From Aureimonas sp. OT7 (lineage in GTDB: Bacteria > Pseudomonadota > Alphaproteobacteria > Rhizobiales > Rhizobiaceae), in the NCBI RefSeq assembly GCF_014844055.1, contig NZ_CP062167.1, positions 945,501-1,009,500 on the forward strand: a stretch of DNA of 64,000 bases, in the 5' to 3' direction. The notes under the pieces were generated by a model, which ran no database searches, was not told the origin of the DNA, and saw only the letters and a list, made by a program, of their open reading frames with translations. The translations under genes were made by a program, and so were the position numbers. Numbering within the stretch: position 1 is the first letter of the stretch; each line of letters begins with the position of its first letter. Of the stretch, positions 56,489-64,000 are shown piece by piece.

Positions 56489-58339
56489 ATGGCCGACACA
56501 ACAACCGGCAACGCACAACCCCATCGCGTCGCGCCCGCCACCAACGGCACCGCCTACAAGTTCATCGACCACACGTTCGACGTCGTCGTGGTGGGGGCCG
56601 GCGGTGCCGGCCTGCGCGCCACGCTGGGTGCCGCCCAGGCCGGCCTTCGCACCGCCTGCATCACCAAGGTATTCCCGACCCGCTCGCATACCGTGGCCGC
56701 GCAGGGCGGCGTCGCCGCCTCTCTCGGCAATATGGGGCCGGACAACTGGCGCTGGCACATGTTCGACACCGTCAAGGGCTCGGACTGGCTGGGCGACCAG
56801 GACGCCATCGAGTATCTGGTGCGCAACGCGCCCGCCGCCGTCTATGAGCTGGAGCATTTCGGAGTCCCCTTCTCGCGGACCCAGGATGGCAAGATCTACC
56901 AGCGCCCCTTCGGCGGCATGACCACCGAGTTCGGCGAGGGGCCCCCCGCCCAGCGCACCTGCGCCGCCGCCGACCGCACCGGCCATGCCATTCTGCATAC
57001 GCTGTACGGCCAGTCGCTGCGCTATGCATCGGAATTCTTCATCGAGTATTTCGCCATCGACCTGATCATGGATTCCGATGGCGTCTGCCGGGGCGTCGTG
57101 GCTCTCTGCCTCGATGACGGCACGCTGCACCGGTTCCGCGCCCAGAAGACGATTCTCGCCACCGGCGGCTATGGCCGCGCCTATTTCTCGGCAACTTCGG
57201 CCCATACCTGCACCGGTGACGGCAACGCCATGGTGCTGCGCGCCGGCCTGCCACTGCAGGACATGGAGTTCGTGCAGTTCCACCCCACCGGCATTTATGG
57301 CGCGGGCTGCCTGATCACCGAGGGCGCGCGCGGCGAAGGCGGCTACCTGACGAACTCGGAGGGCGAGCGCTTTATGGAGCGGTATGCGCCGTCCGCCAAG
57401 GACCTGGCATCGCGCGACGTGGTCTCCCGCTCGATGACGATGGAAATCCGCGATGGCCGCGGCGTCGGCAAGGGCAAGGACCACATCTTCCTGCACCTCG
57501 ACCATCTGGATCCGAAGATCCTGCACGAGCGCCTGCCCGGCATTTCGGAGAGCGCCCGCATCTTCGCGGGGGTCGACGTGACGAAGGAGCCGATCCCCGT
57601 CCTGCCGACTGTCCACTACAACATGGGCGGCATCCCGACCAACTACCACGGCGAGGTGCTGACGCTGCGCAACGGCAATCCGGACACCGTCGTTCCGGGC
57701 CTGATGGCCGTCGGCGAAGCGGCCTGCGTGTCGGTGCACGGAGCCAACCGCCTCGGCTCCAATTCGCTCATCGACCTCGTCGTCTTCGGCCGCGCCGCCG
57801 CGCTGCGCTGCGTCGAGACGGTGGAGGCCGGGGCATCCCAGGCCCCGCTGCCGGCCGATGCCGGCGATCTTGCGGTGTCACGGCTGGACCGCTTCCGCAA
57901 CGCCAAGGGCGGCACGCCGACCGCGCAGCTCCGCCTTGCCATGCAGAAGACGATGCAGAACAACTGCGCCGTCTTCCGGACTGGCGAGGTGCTGGAAGAA
58001 GGTCACCACAAGATCCACGAGGTGTGGGCCAATTCCGAGGACGTGCAGGTGACGGATCGCTCGCTGATCTGGAATACCGACCTTATCGAGACGCTGGAAT
58101 ACGACAACCTGATCTGCCAGGCGGTCGTGACGATGGATTCGGCCCTGGCCCGCCAGGAATCGCGCGGGGCGCATGCCCGCGAGGATTTCCCCGATCGCGA
58201 CGACCAGAACTGGATGAAGCATACGCTGGCCTTCGCCGACATGGCGGGCAGGACGGTACAGCTTGCGGACCGGCCGGTTCATACCTACACGCTGTCGAAC
58301 GAGATCGAGTACATCAAGCCCAAGAAGCGGGTGTACTGA
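56489..58339 (+). CDS. sdhA: Succinate dehydrogenase flavoprotein subunit
   Basis: A 616-aa flavoprotein that oxidises succinate to fumarate. FAD-binding VVVGAGGAG (33-41 region), covalent-FAD His67 in [11 protein letters not shown], the dicarboxylate-binding HPTGIYG near 265 and REGARGEGG... loop, and the PTVHYNMGG segment near 370 are present. ATG 56489. The usual fourth gene, sdhB, does not follow directly; it is 2.7 kb downstream. Confidence 0.98.
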   Translation: MADTTTGNAQPHRVAPATNGTAYKFIDHTFDVVVVGAGGAGLRATLGAAQAGLRTACITKVFPTRSHTVAAQGGVAASLGNMGPDNWRWHMFDTVKGSDWLGDQDAIEYLVRNAPAAVYELEHFGVPFSRTQDGKIYQRPFGGMTTEFGEGPPAQRTCAAADRTGHAILHTLYGQSLRYASEFFIEYFAIDLIMDSDGVCRGVVALCLDDGTLHRFRAQKTILATGGYGRAYFSATSAHTCTGDGNAMVLRAGLPLQDMEFVQFHPTGIYGAGCLITEGARGEGGYLTNSEGERFMERYAPSAKDLASRDVVSRSMTMEIRDGRGVGKGKDHIFLHLDHLDPKILHERLPGISESARIFAGVDVTKEPIPVLPTVHYNMGGIPTNYHGEVLTLRNGNPDTVVPGLMAVGEAACVSVHGANRLGSNSLIDLVVFGRAAALRCVETVEAGASQAPLPADAGDLAVSRLDRFRNAKGGTPTAQLRLAMQKTMQNNCAVFRTGEVLEEGHHKIHEVWANSEDVQVTDRSLIWNTDLIETLEYDNLICQAVVTMDSALARQESRGAHAREDFPDRDDQNWMKHTLAFADMAGRTVQLADRPVHTYTLSNEIEYIKPKKRVY

Positions 58340-58351
58340 CACCGCGTCCAC

Positions 58352-58374
58352 GGCCGGGCCATCCGCGCCCGGCC
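58352..58374 (+). terminator. Hairpin after sdhA
   Basis: GGCCGGGC-catccgc-GCCCGGCC, 8-bp stem 12 nt past the sdhA stop, no U-tract. It may end the sdhCDA transcript or damp expression of the following gene. Confidence 0.5.
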
Positions 58375-58390
58375 GCGGCAGCGAGGTTGA

Positions 58391-59191
58391 ATGAAACGGT
58401 CGCTCGGCATCTACGCCATCAATCTGGACCGCTCTCAAGAGCGCTGGCAGGCGCTGGCCGAGGCATTCTCTCCATTGCCTTATCCACTTCGGCGTGTGCC
58501 GGCCCTGGACGCCCGGCTGCAGCCGCAGGCTGTGCTGGACATACGTGGCCTGTCCATCGTCCTGCCGCCTGCCGGGCTAGGCTACAGCATGGTGCGGGGC
58601 CGCGAATACCTACTCGTGCAGGAAGCCTGCTTCGCCAGCCATATCGTCGCGCTGCGGTGCTTCTTGTCCGGTGAGCACGATCTTGCCCTCATACTGGAAG
58701 ACGACGCGGTGCCGGGCCCGCGCACGGGACCGGTGCTTGAAGCCCTCGGCGGGCTCGATGCGCCCTTCGACATCGTGCGTCTGGAAGCGATCCGCCTGTC
58801 GGGTTCGCGGCCGGCCGTCAAGGTGGCCGCGCTCGGCGCGGAAACGCTGGTTCGCTCGCTGAAGCCGTCGTCGGGCTCGGCAGCCTATGTCGTGACACGC
58901 CAGGCCGCCGAAAAGCTGATCGCGGCGGCAGGACGCAATCTCATGCCGTTCGACGATTATCTTGCGAACCCGTCATTGCACGGTTGCGATGTCTGCTACG
59001 TCTCGCCGCTGCCGATCCGGCAGGCGGACGCACCCAGCGTGATCGCAGAAAGCTACGAGCGCGGCCGCCTGCGCCGGCAAAGCGGGCTCTTGCCCTTCCT
59101 GCGTCAGGCGCGGGTTCGTGGCCGGCTGCGCCTTGGCCTGTGGGCGTGGGCCCTGCGCGGCGGCGGCGTGCCGCGCAATTATCGCTGGTAG
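58391..59191 (+). CDS. Glycosyltransferase family 25 protein
   Basis: A 266-aa GT25 enzyme (LPS/LOS sugar transferase family): LGIYAINLDRSQERWQALAE at residues 5-24, EVACFASH-type segment near 80, LALILEDDAVPG near 98-110 (the D-x-D-like LEDD metal/nucleotide-sugar motif), and PFDDYLANPSLHGCDVCYVSPLP near 182. Probably adds a sugar, often galactose, to a surface glycan; donor and acceptor unknown. It separates sdhA from sdhB. Confidence 0.9.
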   Translation: MKRSLGIYAINLDRSQERWQALAEAFSPLPYPLRRVPALDARLQPQAVLDIRGLSIVLPPAGLGYSMVRGREYLLVQEACFASHIVALRCFLSGEHDLALILEDDAVPGPRTGPVLEALGGLDAPFDIVRLEAIRLSGSRPAVKVAALGAETLVRSLKPSSGSAAYVVTRQAAEKLIAAAGRNLMPFDDYLANPSLHGCDVCYVSPLPIRQADAPSVIAESYERGRLRRQSGLLPFLRQARVRGRLRLGLWAWALRGGGVPRNYRW

Positions 59192-59258
59192 GCTTTGACA
59201 AAACTTCCCCACGGATTAGCATTTCTTCCTGGGGGCGCCGTTCCGGGAGGATGCGGTA

Positions 59259-59669
59259 GTGCGAAATGACTGGAATATTCTGACACTGGCCTTGTGCGCG
59301 GGCGCCCTGGTGCTGGCGATGGGCCCGGCCGGGGCTCAGGACGGCGGCGCGCCTCCGGCACAGATGTTCCTGACGCCCGGCGAAGGCGACGAGGTTGGGC
59401 TTATCGCCGGCCTGTGCGGCGTCCAGATGAAGGATATGTCGCCGCAGGCCTGCCGCTGCCTTGCCGAACAGTCGCAGACGCAACTGTCCGCTCCCCAGCG
59501 CGACTATCTCGTGGCCACGGCCGTTTCGCCGCCGGCCGCAGACAGGATGCTGTCGGATGGCCGGGTCAGCCAACCCGACCAGCAGGCGATCTTCTCTTTC
59601 CTCAACGATACGATGCGAACCTGCCACGGCGGCACATTCGACGCCGATGCCCCGCCATTGCCCGGATAG
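59259..59669 (+). CDS. Secreted hypothetical protein, 136 aa
   Basis: GTG 59259 is preceded by GGGAGGATGC. Residues 1-26 are a signal peptide ending PAGAQ. The mature part has four cysteines (LCGV, ACRCLAE, TCHGG), suggesting disulfides, and a DMSPQACRCLAEQSQ segment that resembles other small secreted alphaproteobacterial proteins. No function known to me. Lies between the GT25 and App1-type genes. Confidence 0.65.
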   Translation: MRNDWNILTLALCAGALVLAMGPAGAQDGGAPPAQMFLTPGEGDEVGLIAGLCGVQMKDMSPQACRCLAEQSQTQLSAPQRDYLVATAVSPPAADRMLSDGRVSQPDQQAIFSFLNDTMRTCHGGTFDADAPPLPG

Positions 59670-59735
59670 ATCAGGACCTGTCGCAGGGGGCGAGCGCACT
59701 TTCGGCGGCACGATCCATCTGCTAAGCCGGGTTTT

Positions 59736-60899
59736 ATGACGAAGTCTGGCGTGTCGCGGCGTATCGCAACAACCATAGGGCGTAGCTGGCGCGCATCGCG
59801 TTTCGCCGTGAAGCGGCGGCTCGGCTTTGTCGACCCGCCCATGCTGATGCCCTATGTCGGTTTCACCGGCCGGGGAGGCCTGTGGCTGCGGGGCCGGGTG
59901 CTGGAAGACGAAGGTGTGGTCTCCGCGCCCCATACGACGTCCGCACTTCACAACCTGTGGCTGACATTCAAGCGGTACGAGACAGACGAGATCGCCGGGG
60001 CGCGCGTGCGCTGGCAGGCAGGCGCGGCGTCCGGCGTCGCCTTCAGCGACCATGCCGGCTATTTCGAGGTGGCGGCGGATGCCGCCCCGCAGGACCACGC
60101 GCCCTGGATGGCGGTCAACCTGTCGCTGGAGCACGCGCCGGGCTACGCACCGGTGACGCTGGCCGGCGAGGGGCTCGTGCGCGTCGTGTCTCCGCGGGCG
60201 CGCTTCGTCATCGTGTCCGACATCGACGATACGATCGTCCATACGGGCGCCAGCGAGATCATCAAGCATTGGCGCATCGTCACCGCCAACTCGCCCGAAA
60301 GCCGCGTGGCGTTTCCCGGGGTCGCCGAATTCTATCGTGCACTTGCCGACGGCGAGGACGGGCCCGAGACGAACCCGATCTTCTACGTCTCGTCCAGCCC
60401 CTGGAACCTGTTCGACCTGTACGACCGCTTCATGGCGCTGCGCGGCATCCCGCGCGGCCCGATGCTGCTGCGCAACCTTTCCGGCGACGGACTGGACTGG
60501 ATCCTGCGCCGGCACAACGGCCACAAGGTCCGGATGATCGAGCAACTCCTGTCCGCCTACCCGGACCTGCCGTTCATCCTGATCGGCGACTCGGGGCAGG
60601 ACGATACGTCCATCTACCATGACATCGCCCGGCGCTTTCCCGGGCGCATCTTGTCGGTTCACATCCACGATATCGGCAAGGCGGACCCGGCGTCCCGTGT
60701 CGGCAACGGCATCGGAGCGATCCGCGACCTCGGCGTGCCGGCGACGCTGAGCCGTACCCTGGTGGACGCTGCGGAAGTGGGCGAGGAGATGCGGCTGGTC
60801 GCGTCCGGCACGGTCGAGGCCGTGCGGCTGGCGGTGGCGGCCGAGGCGGGCTCCGGGTCGCGCGCCTTCGGCATTTATCCGGGCCTCCCGATGGGCTGA
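59736..60899 (+). CDS. App1-type phosphatidate phosphatase (DUF2183)
   Basis: A 387-aa protein with the DUF2183 catalytic core: FVIVSDIDDTIVHTG near residues 155-170 (D-x-D-x-T phosphatase motif), FYVSSSPWNLFDLYDRFMALRGIPRGPMLLR near 222-253 and FILIGDSGQDDTSIY near 280. Yeast App1 dephosphorylates phosphatidate to diacylglycerol; bacterial homologs are assumed lipid phosphatases. No signal peptide is apparent. Confidence 0.92.
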   Translation: MTKSGVSRRIATTIGRSWRASRFAVKRRLGFVDPPMLMPYVGFTGRGGLWLRGRVLEDEGVVSAPHTTSALHNLWLTFKRYETDEIAGARVRWQAGAASGVAFSDHAGYFEVAADAAPQDHAPWMAVNLSLEHAPGYAPVTLAGEGLVRVVSPRARFVIVSDIDDTIVHTGASEIIKHWRIVTANSPESRVAFPGVAEFYRALADGEDGPETNPIFYVSSSPWNLFDLYDRFMALRGIPRGPMLLRNLSGDGLDWILRRHNGHKVRMIEQLLSAYPDLPFILIGDSGQDDTSIYHDIARRFPGRILSVHIHDIGKADPASRVGNGIGAIRDLGVPATLSRTLVDAAEVGEEMRLVASGTVEAVRLAVAAEAGSGSRAFGIYPGLPMG

Positions 60900-61001
60900 A
60901 CCGATTGAATCGCGCAAGCCTGTTGCGCTGCGAAATTTTTATGTTTAGGCCCATTCTAAAAGCACCTTCAGGGCTTTCAGAGATACGTTCAGGACAGGTC
61001 C

Positions 61002-61781
61002 ATGGTCGAACTCAGCCTCCCCCGGAATTCCCGGCCATCGAAGGGTAAGGTCTGGCCGAAGCCCCAGGGCGCGGCAAACGTACGCGAATTCGCCATCTAC
61101 CGCTGGTCGCCGGATGACGGCGAAAATCCACGAATCGACACCTATTACGTCGATCTCGACGATTGCGGACCGATGGTTCTGGATGCCCTTCTCTGGATCA
61201 AGAACACGGTCGACGCCACGCTGACGCTGCGCCGGTCCTGCCGCGAGGGAATCTGCGGCTCCTGCGCCATGAACATCGACGGCACCAACACGCTTGCCTG
61301 CACGAAGGGCATGGACGAAGTGTCGGGCACGGTGAAGGTCTATCCGTTGCCGCACATGCCGGTCGTCAAGGATCTCGTGCCGGACCTGACGGTGCCCTAC
61401 GCCCAGTTGCGCTCCATCGACCCCTGGCTGAAGACGGAAACCCCCGCTCCGGAAAAGGAATGGCGGCAGAGCCACCAGGACCGCGAGAAGCTGGACGGCC
61501 TCTACGAGTGCATTCTCTGCTTCTGCTGCCAGACCTCGTGCCCGTCCTACTGGTGGAATGGCGATCGCTATCTCGGTCCGGCCGTGCTGCTTCAGGCTTA
61601 CCGCTGGCTGATCGATTCGCGCGACGAGGCGACAGGCGAGCGGCTCGATCAGCTCGAGGATCCGTTCCGCCTCTATCGCTGCCACACCATCATGAACTGC
61701 ACGCAGACCTGCCCGAAGGGGCTGAACCCGGCGAAGGCGATCGCCGAGATCAAGAAGATGATGGTCGAGCGGCGCGTCTGA
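61002..61781 (+). CDS. sdhB: Succinate dehydrogenase iron-sulfur subunit
   Basis: A 259-aa protein with three clusters: 2Fe-2S ligands Cys80, Cys85, Cys88 and Cys100 in the [10 protein letters not shown]...C segment; 4Fe-4S and 3Fe-4S ligands in the [16 protein letters not shown] and [11 protein letters not shown] segments. It passes electrons from SdhA to the membrane subunits. ATG 61002. Isolated from sdhCDA, so it should have its own promoter in the 102-bp gap. Confidence 0.98.
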   Translation: MVELSLPRNSRPSKGKVWPKPQGAANVREFAIYRWSPDDGENPRIDTYYVDLDDCGPMVLDALLWIKNTVDATLTLRRSCREGICGSCAMNIDGTNTLACTKGMDEVSGTVKVYPLPHMPVVKDLVPDLTVPYAQLRSIDPWLKTETPAPEKEWRQSHQDREKLDGLYECILCFCCQTSCPSYWWNGDRYLGPAVLLQAYRWLIDSRDEATGERLDQLEDPFRLYRCHTIMNCTQTCPKGLNPAKAIAEIKKMMVERRV

Positions 61782-61804
61782 GCCATCCGCACCGCGTGAA
61801 TGCG

Positions 61805-61829
61805 ACGCCGTCGGCCATGCCGGCGGCGT
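61805..61829 (+). terminator. Hairpin after sdhB
   Basis: ACGCCG...CGGCGT stem with further inner pairs (CGGC/GCCG), 23 nt past the stop, then TTGTCGTTTA, a weak U-tract. Confidence 0.65.
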
Positions 61830-61902
61830 TGTCGTTTACGCCTTCACTTCGGCGCAAAGTCCGGCGAGCATGCTACCCCGATCCCGTTTCGTGGAGGCAG
61901 GC

Positions 61903-62514
61903 ATGCCAAGCCGTATCGCATTGGTTCTCGGGCTCGCCGCCGCGATGGCCGGCGGAACCGCCATGGCTGCCGAACAGACCGCCGTCTTTGCCGGCGGATG
62001 CTTCTGGTCGGTGGAAGCGCATCTGGAATCGATCCCCGGGGTGGTCTCGGCCGTCTCCGGCTTCACCGGCGGCAAGACGCAAAACCCCACCTATCCGCAG
62101 GTGATCGGCGGTGGCACGGGCCACATGGAAGCGGTGCAGGTGACGTACGATCCTCAGCGGGTGACCTACGAAGATCTGCTGAACGCCTATTGGCATTCGA
62201 TCGACCCGACCGATCCGAACGGCCAGTTCTGCGACAAGGGCCCGCAATATCGCACCGCCCTGTTTCCTTCATCGCCTGCCGAAAATGCCGCCGTCGAAGC
62301 TTCCCGGGATGCGGTCCAGAAGGAGCTTGGACAGGCGGTGGCCACGCAGATACTTCCCGCCTTGCCCTTCTATGCCGCCGAGGACTACCATCAGGACTTC
62401 GCAAAGAAGAACCCCGTACGCTACGAGGCCTATCGCGTCGGTTGCGGGCGCGATCGGGCGCTGCGGGCCGTGTGGGGCGAGCGGGCCTTTGCCGGCTTGC
62501 CGGCAAACCACTGA
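61903..62514 (+). CDS. msrA: Periplasmic peptide methionine sulfoxide reductase A
   Basis: A 203-aa MsrA. An N-terminal signal peptide (1-22, ending GTAMAA) makes it periplasmic rather than cytosolic. Catalytic Cys33 is in GGCFWS; GGxTxNPTY and GHMEAVQVTYDP follow; YHQDFAKKNP near residue 165 and a resolving Cys in RVGCGRDR. It repairs oxidised methionine in secreted proteins. ATG 61903 gives the signal peptide; ATG 61870 would add 11 residues. Confidence 0.95.
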   Translation: MPSRIALVLGLAAAMAGGTAMAAEQTAVFAGGCFWSVEAHLESIPGVVSAVSGFTGGKTQNPTYPQVIGGGTGHMEAVQVTYDPQRVTYEDLLNAYWHSIDPTDPNGQFCDKGPQYRTALFPSSPAENAAVEASRDAVQKELGQAVATQILPALPFYAAEDYHQDFAKKNPVRYEAYRVGCGRDRALRAVWGERAFAGLPANH

Positions 62515-62543
62515 GACGTCAACCGGAGGAGCACTCGAGCCGC

Positions 62544-63059
62544 ATGTGGAGATGGACCGTCGGTTTCACCCGATCCTGTCGCGGCCTTCCGGCCCTCGTT
62601 CTTCTGGCCGTCTCGCTCGTCGCCGGGCAGGCCGGGGCCGCGGATGAATGGGTAGTTCGGCAAAGCCGGCACGACGTCGGGGAAACGGCCCGGCGGCTGG
62701 AGGACGCGGTGGTGCGGTCGGGTTCGGTCGTCCTGGCAGTGATCGACCATCAGGATGCCGCGCGGCAGGTGGGGGAGACCATCGCGCCCACCACGGTCGT
62801 CATATTCGCCAAGCCGAAACTGTCGACCCCGCTGATGAAGGAGAACCGGCAACTCGCCATCGATCTTCCGCAGCGTATCCTGATCTGGGACGATGGTGGC
62901 AGCACACGGATCGGTTACGTCTCGCCCTTCTCGCTTGCAGAGCGCTACGGCATGAATGGCGACCGCCGCGAATGGGAAGAGATGCGCGTCTCGCTGGAGG
63001 CGCTGGTGCAGGCGGCTGCGGCGCGAGGAGAGCGTCGACGCGAAGCCGGACAGCCTTGA
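62544..63059 (+). CDS. DUF302 domain secreted protein
   Basis: A 171-aa protein with a signal peptide (1-32, ending AGAA). The DUF302 core is EWVVRQSRHDVGETARRLEDAVVRSGSVVLAVIDHQDAARQVG, then PTTVVIFAKPKLSTPLMKENRQLAIDLPQRILIW, typical of this small alpha/beta domain of unknown function. It lies between periplasmic msrA and dps, in the same direction; GGAGGAGC precedes the start. Confidence 0.9.
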   Translation: MWRWTVGFTRSCRGLPALVLLAVSLVAGQAGAADEWVVRQSRHDVGETARRLEDAVVRSGSVVLAVIDHQDAARQVGETIAPTTVVIFAKPKLSTPLMKENRQLAIDLPQRILIWDDGGSTRIGYVSPFSLAERYGMNGDRREWEEMRVSLEALVQAAAARGERRREAGQP

Positions 63060-63136
63060 AGGAACTTGACGGGGCCGTGTTGGTTCTAGGCAGACGCGGG
63101 CGTTCGGTCCGCCAGATAGCCAAGGGACAGGACATC

Positions 63137-63640
63137 ATGGCGAAGAAGTCGCAGGCAAGGCTGCACCCCACCAAGAATTCCATGAACGAAAACCTCAGGG
63201 CTTCCATGGTCGAGCTGCTCCAGAAGCATCTGGCCTCGTCCATCGACATCGCCTATGCCGCCAAGCAGGCGCACTGGAACGTCAAGGGGCCGAACTTCAT
63301 GTCGGTGCACCTGCTGTTCGACCAGTTGCACGAAGAGGCCGAGGAGTATGTCGACTCCATCGCCGAGCGGCTCACCGCCCTCGGTGGACAGGCCAGGGGC
63401 ACCGTACAGGCTGCCTCGGAAGGGTCGATCCTGGAGCCGTACCCGCTCGATCTCGTCGACTCGATGGGGCATCTCAAGCGTCTCGCCGACAATTACGCCA
63501 CCTGGGGCGGTGCGCTGCGCGACGCCATCGATGAGGCCGACGAGGCCGGCGACGACCTGACGGCGGATCTTTTCACAGGCATCGGACGCGGCGTCGACAA
63601 GTCGCTCTACTTCCTGGAAAGCCACTTCCAGCACAGTTGA
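63137..63640 (+). CDS. dps: DNA-binding ferritin-like protein Dps
   Basis: A 167-aa dodecameric mini-ferritin that oxidises and stores iron and protects DNA in starvation. Ferroxidase ligands His46, His58, Asp62 and Glu66 are all present in AHWNVKGPNFMSVHLLFDQLHEEAE. A basic N-terminal tail (KKSQAR) may bind DNA. ATG 63137. Terminator follows. Confidence 0.97.
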   Translation: MAKKSQARLHPTKNSMNENLRASMVELLQKHLASSIDIAYAAKQAHWNVKGPNFMSVHLLFDQLHEEAEEYVDSIAERLTALGGQARGTVQAASEGSILEPYPLDLVDSMGHLKRLADNYATWGGALRDAIDEADEAGDDLTADLFTGIGRGVDKSLYFLESHFQHS

Positions 63641-63643
63641 GTT

Positions 63644-63669
63644 CGGGCGGCGCCAAGCCGCCCTCTTTT
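63644..63669 (+). terminator. Rho-independent terminator after dps
   Basis: GGGCGGC-gccaa-GCCGCCC stem followed by CTCTTTTC, 4 nt past the dps stop. Confidence 0.85.
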
Positions 63670-63701
63670 CATCTCCGCCCGCAATCGTTACCTCAGCGGG
63701 C

Positions 63702-64000
63702 ATGGACGAACCCACGAAAACAGGTCAGGCGCGATACCGCAAACGGGAGGCGCATGCCACCGTCGCCGGCCTGTTCGACCAGAAGGCCGGACCGGAGGTC
63801 CGGACCGTCTCCGTGCTGGTTCCCGTGCCATCCGACAGGCCATATTCCTACGCATTGCCGGACGGGGTCGAAGCCCCGCCCGGCAGCATCGTTGCCGTGC
63901 CCCTCGGGCCGCGCACCGTAGCCGGCGTCGTCTGGGACGGACCGGCTGACGGCGTCGATCCGAAGCGGTTGCGCGCGGTTTCCCACGTTTTCGACTGTCC
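63702..64000 (+). CDS. priA: Primosomal protein N' / PriA helicase (N-terminal part)
   Basis: The frame is open to the window edge (99 codons). VRTVSVLVPVPSDRPYSYALPDGVEAPPGSIVAVPLGPRTVAGVVWD matches the 3'-DNA-binding domain that opens PriA, the replication-restart helicase. The 30 residues before this domain (RYRKREAHATVAGLFDQK) are polar and variable. The helicase and zinc modules lie beyond the window. Confidence 0.85.
   Translation, partial: MDEPTKTGQARYRKREAHATVAGLFDQKAGPEVRTVSVLVPVPSDRPYSYALPDGVEAPPGSIVAVPLGPRTVAGVVWDGPADGVDPKRLRAVSHVFDC

Overview
This GC-rich window carries conserved gene blocks typical of a Hyphomicrobiales (Rhizobiales) alphaproteobacterium: DUF1223 / acnA / ccmABCDG, yciB-ftsY-mtaB-dapF, ffh-rpsP-rimM-trmD-rplS-leuC, sdhCDA...sdhB, an IalB-family protein and DUF2794. 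The family cannot be fixed from sequence alone; an Aurantimonadaceae- or Rhizobiaceae-like chromosome would fit.

Layout. (1) 1-7433 looks like one end of a prophage, integrated at the 3' end of a tRNA-Ala(CGC) gene (7433-7508, minus strand). From left to right it holds the start of a very large virion-type gene, a 627-bp gap with about ten 21-bp degenerate repeats, integrase, an excisionase-like gene, an orphan 185-aa gene, and a two-operator switch in front of a small XRE repressor. A serine recombinase follows, then a HEPN-like protein, a Rha-type regulator bracketed by 73-bp direct repeats, a small two-helix membrane protein, and an AbiTii-type abortive-infection protein next to the tRNA. 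(2) 7642-11690: YggT, a secreted orphan, pyrophosphatase and the MetQ-N-I methionine importer. (3) 11876-25231: typA, an M3 peptidase, MarR + Bcr/CflA exporter, an LLM oxidoreductase, argG, LysE, GST, rlmN, IalB, a YkvA protein and ThpR. (4) 25319-32280: TesA-like esterase divergent from a YbbA/YbbP exporter, a Bax-inhibitor-1 membrane protein with a probable structured leader, acetyltransferase, DUF2794 and DUF1223. (5) 32410-38794: aconitase and the ccmABCDG haem export/maturation genes. (6) 38812-43354: a polar amino-acid importer, an MFS carrier with a coupled 43-aa ORF, and a TerB/DUF533 protein. (7) 43417-53150: yciB, ftsY, mtaB, dapF, a nuclease-family membrane protein, ffh and the rpsP-rplS operon. 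(8) 53500-64000: leuC, an acetyltransferase, sdhCDA separated from sdhB by three unrelated genes, periplasmic msrA, a DUF302 protein, dps and the start of priA.

How parts work together: FtsY and Ffh are the two SRP GTPases for co-translational membrane targeting. RpsP, RimM, TrmD and RplS form a ribosome/tRNA maturation operon. CcmABCD export haem and CcmG reduces apocytochrome c. SdhABCD and AcnA belong to the TCA cycle. MsrA and Dps (with a DUF302 protein between them) suggest oxidative-stress defence.

The most novel material is in the prophage: the repeat array, the TCGTA-N7-TACGA operators, the duplicated element around rha, and a tRNA-proximal accessory zone with HEPN-like and AbiTii genes. 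Most other long open frames antisense to housekeeping genes are shadows caused by high GC.
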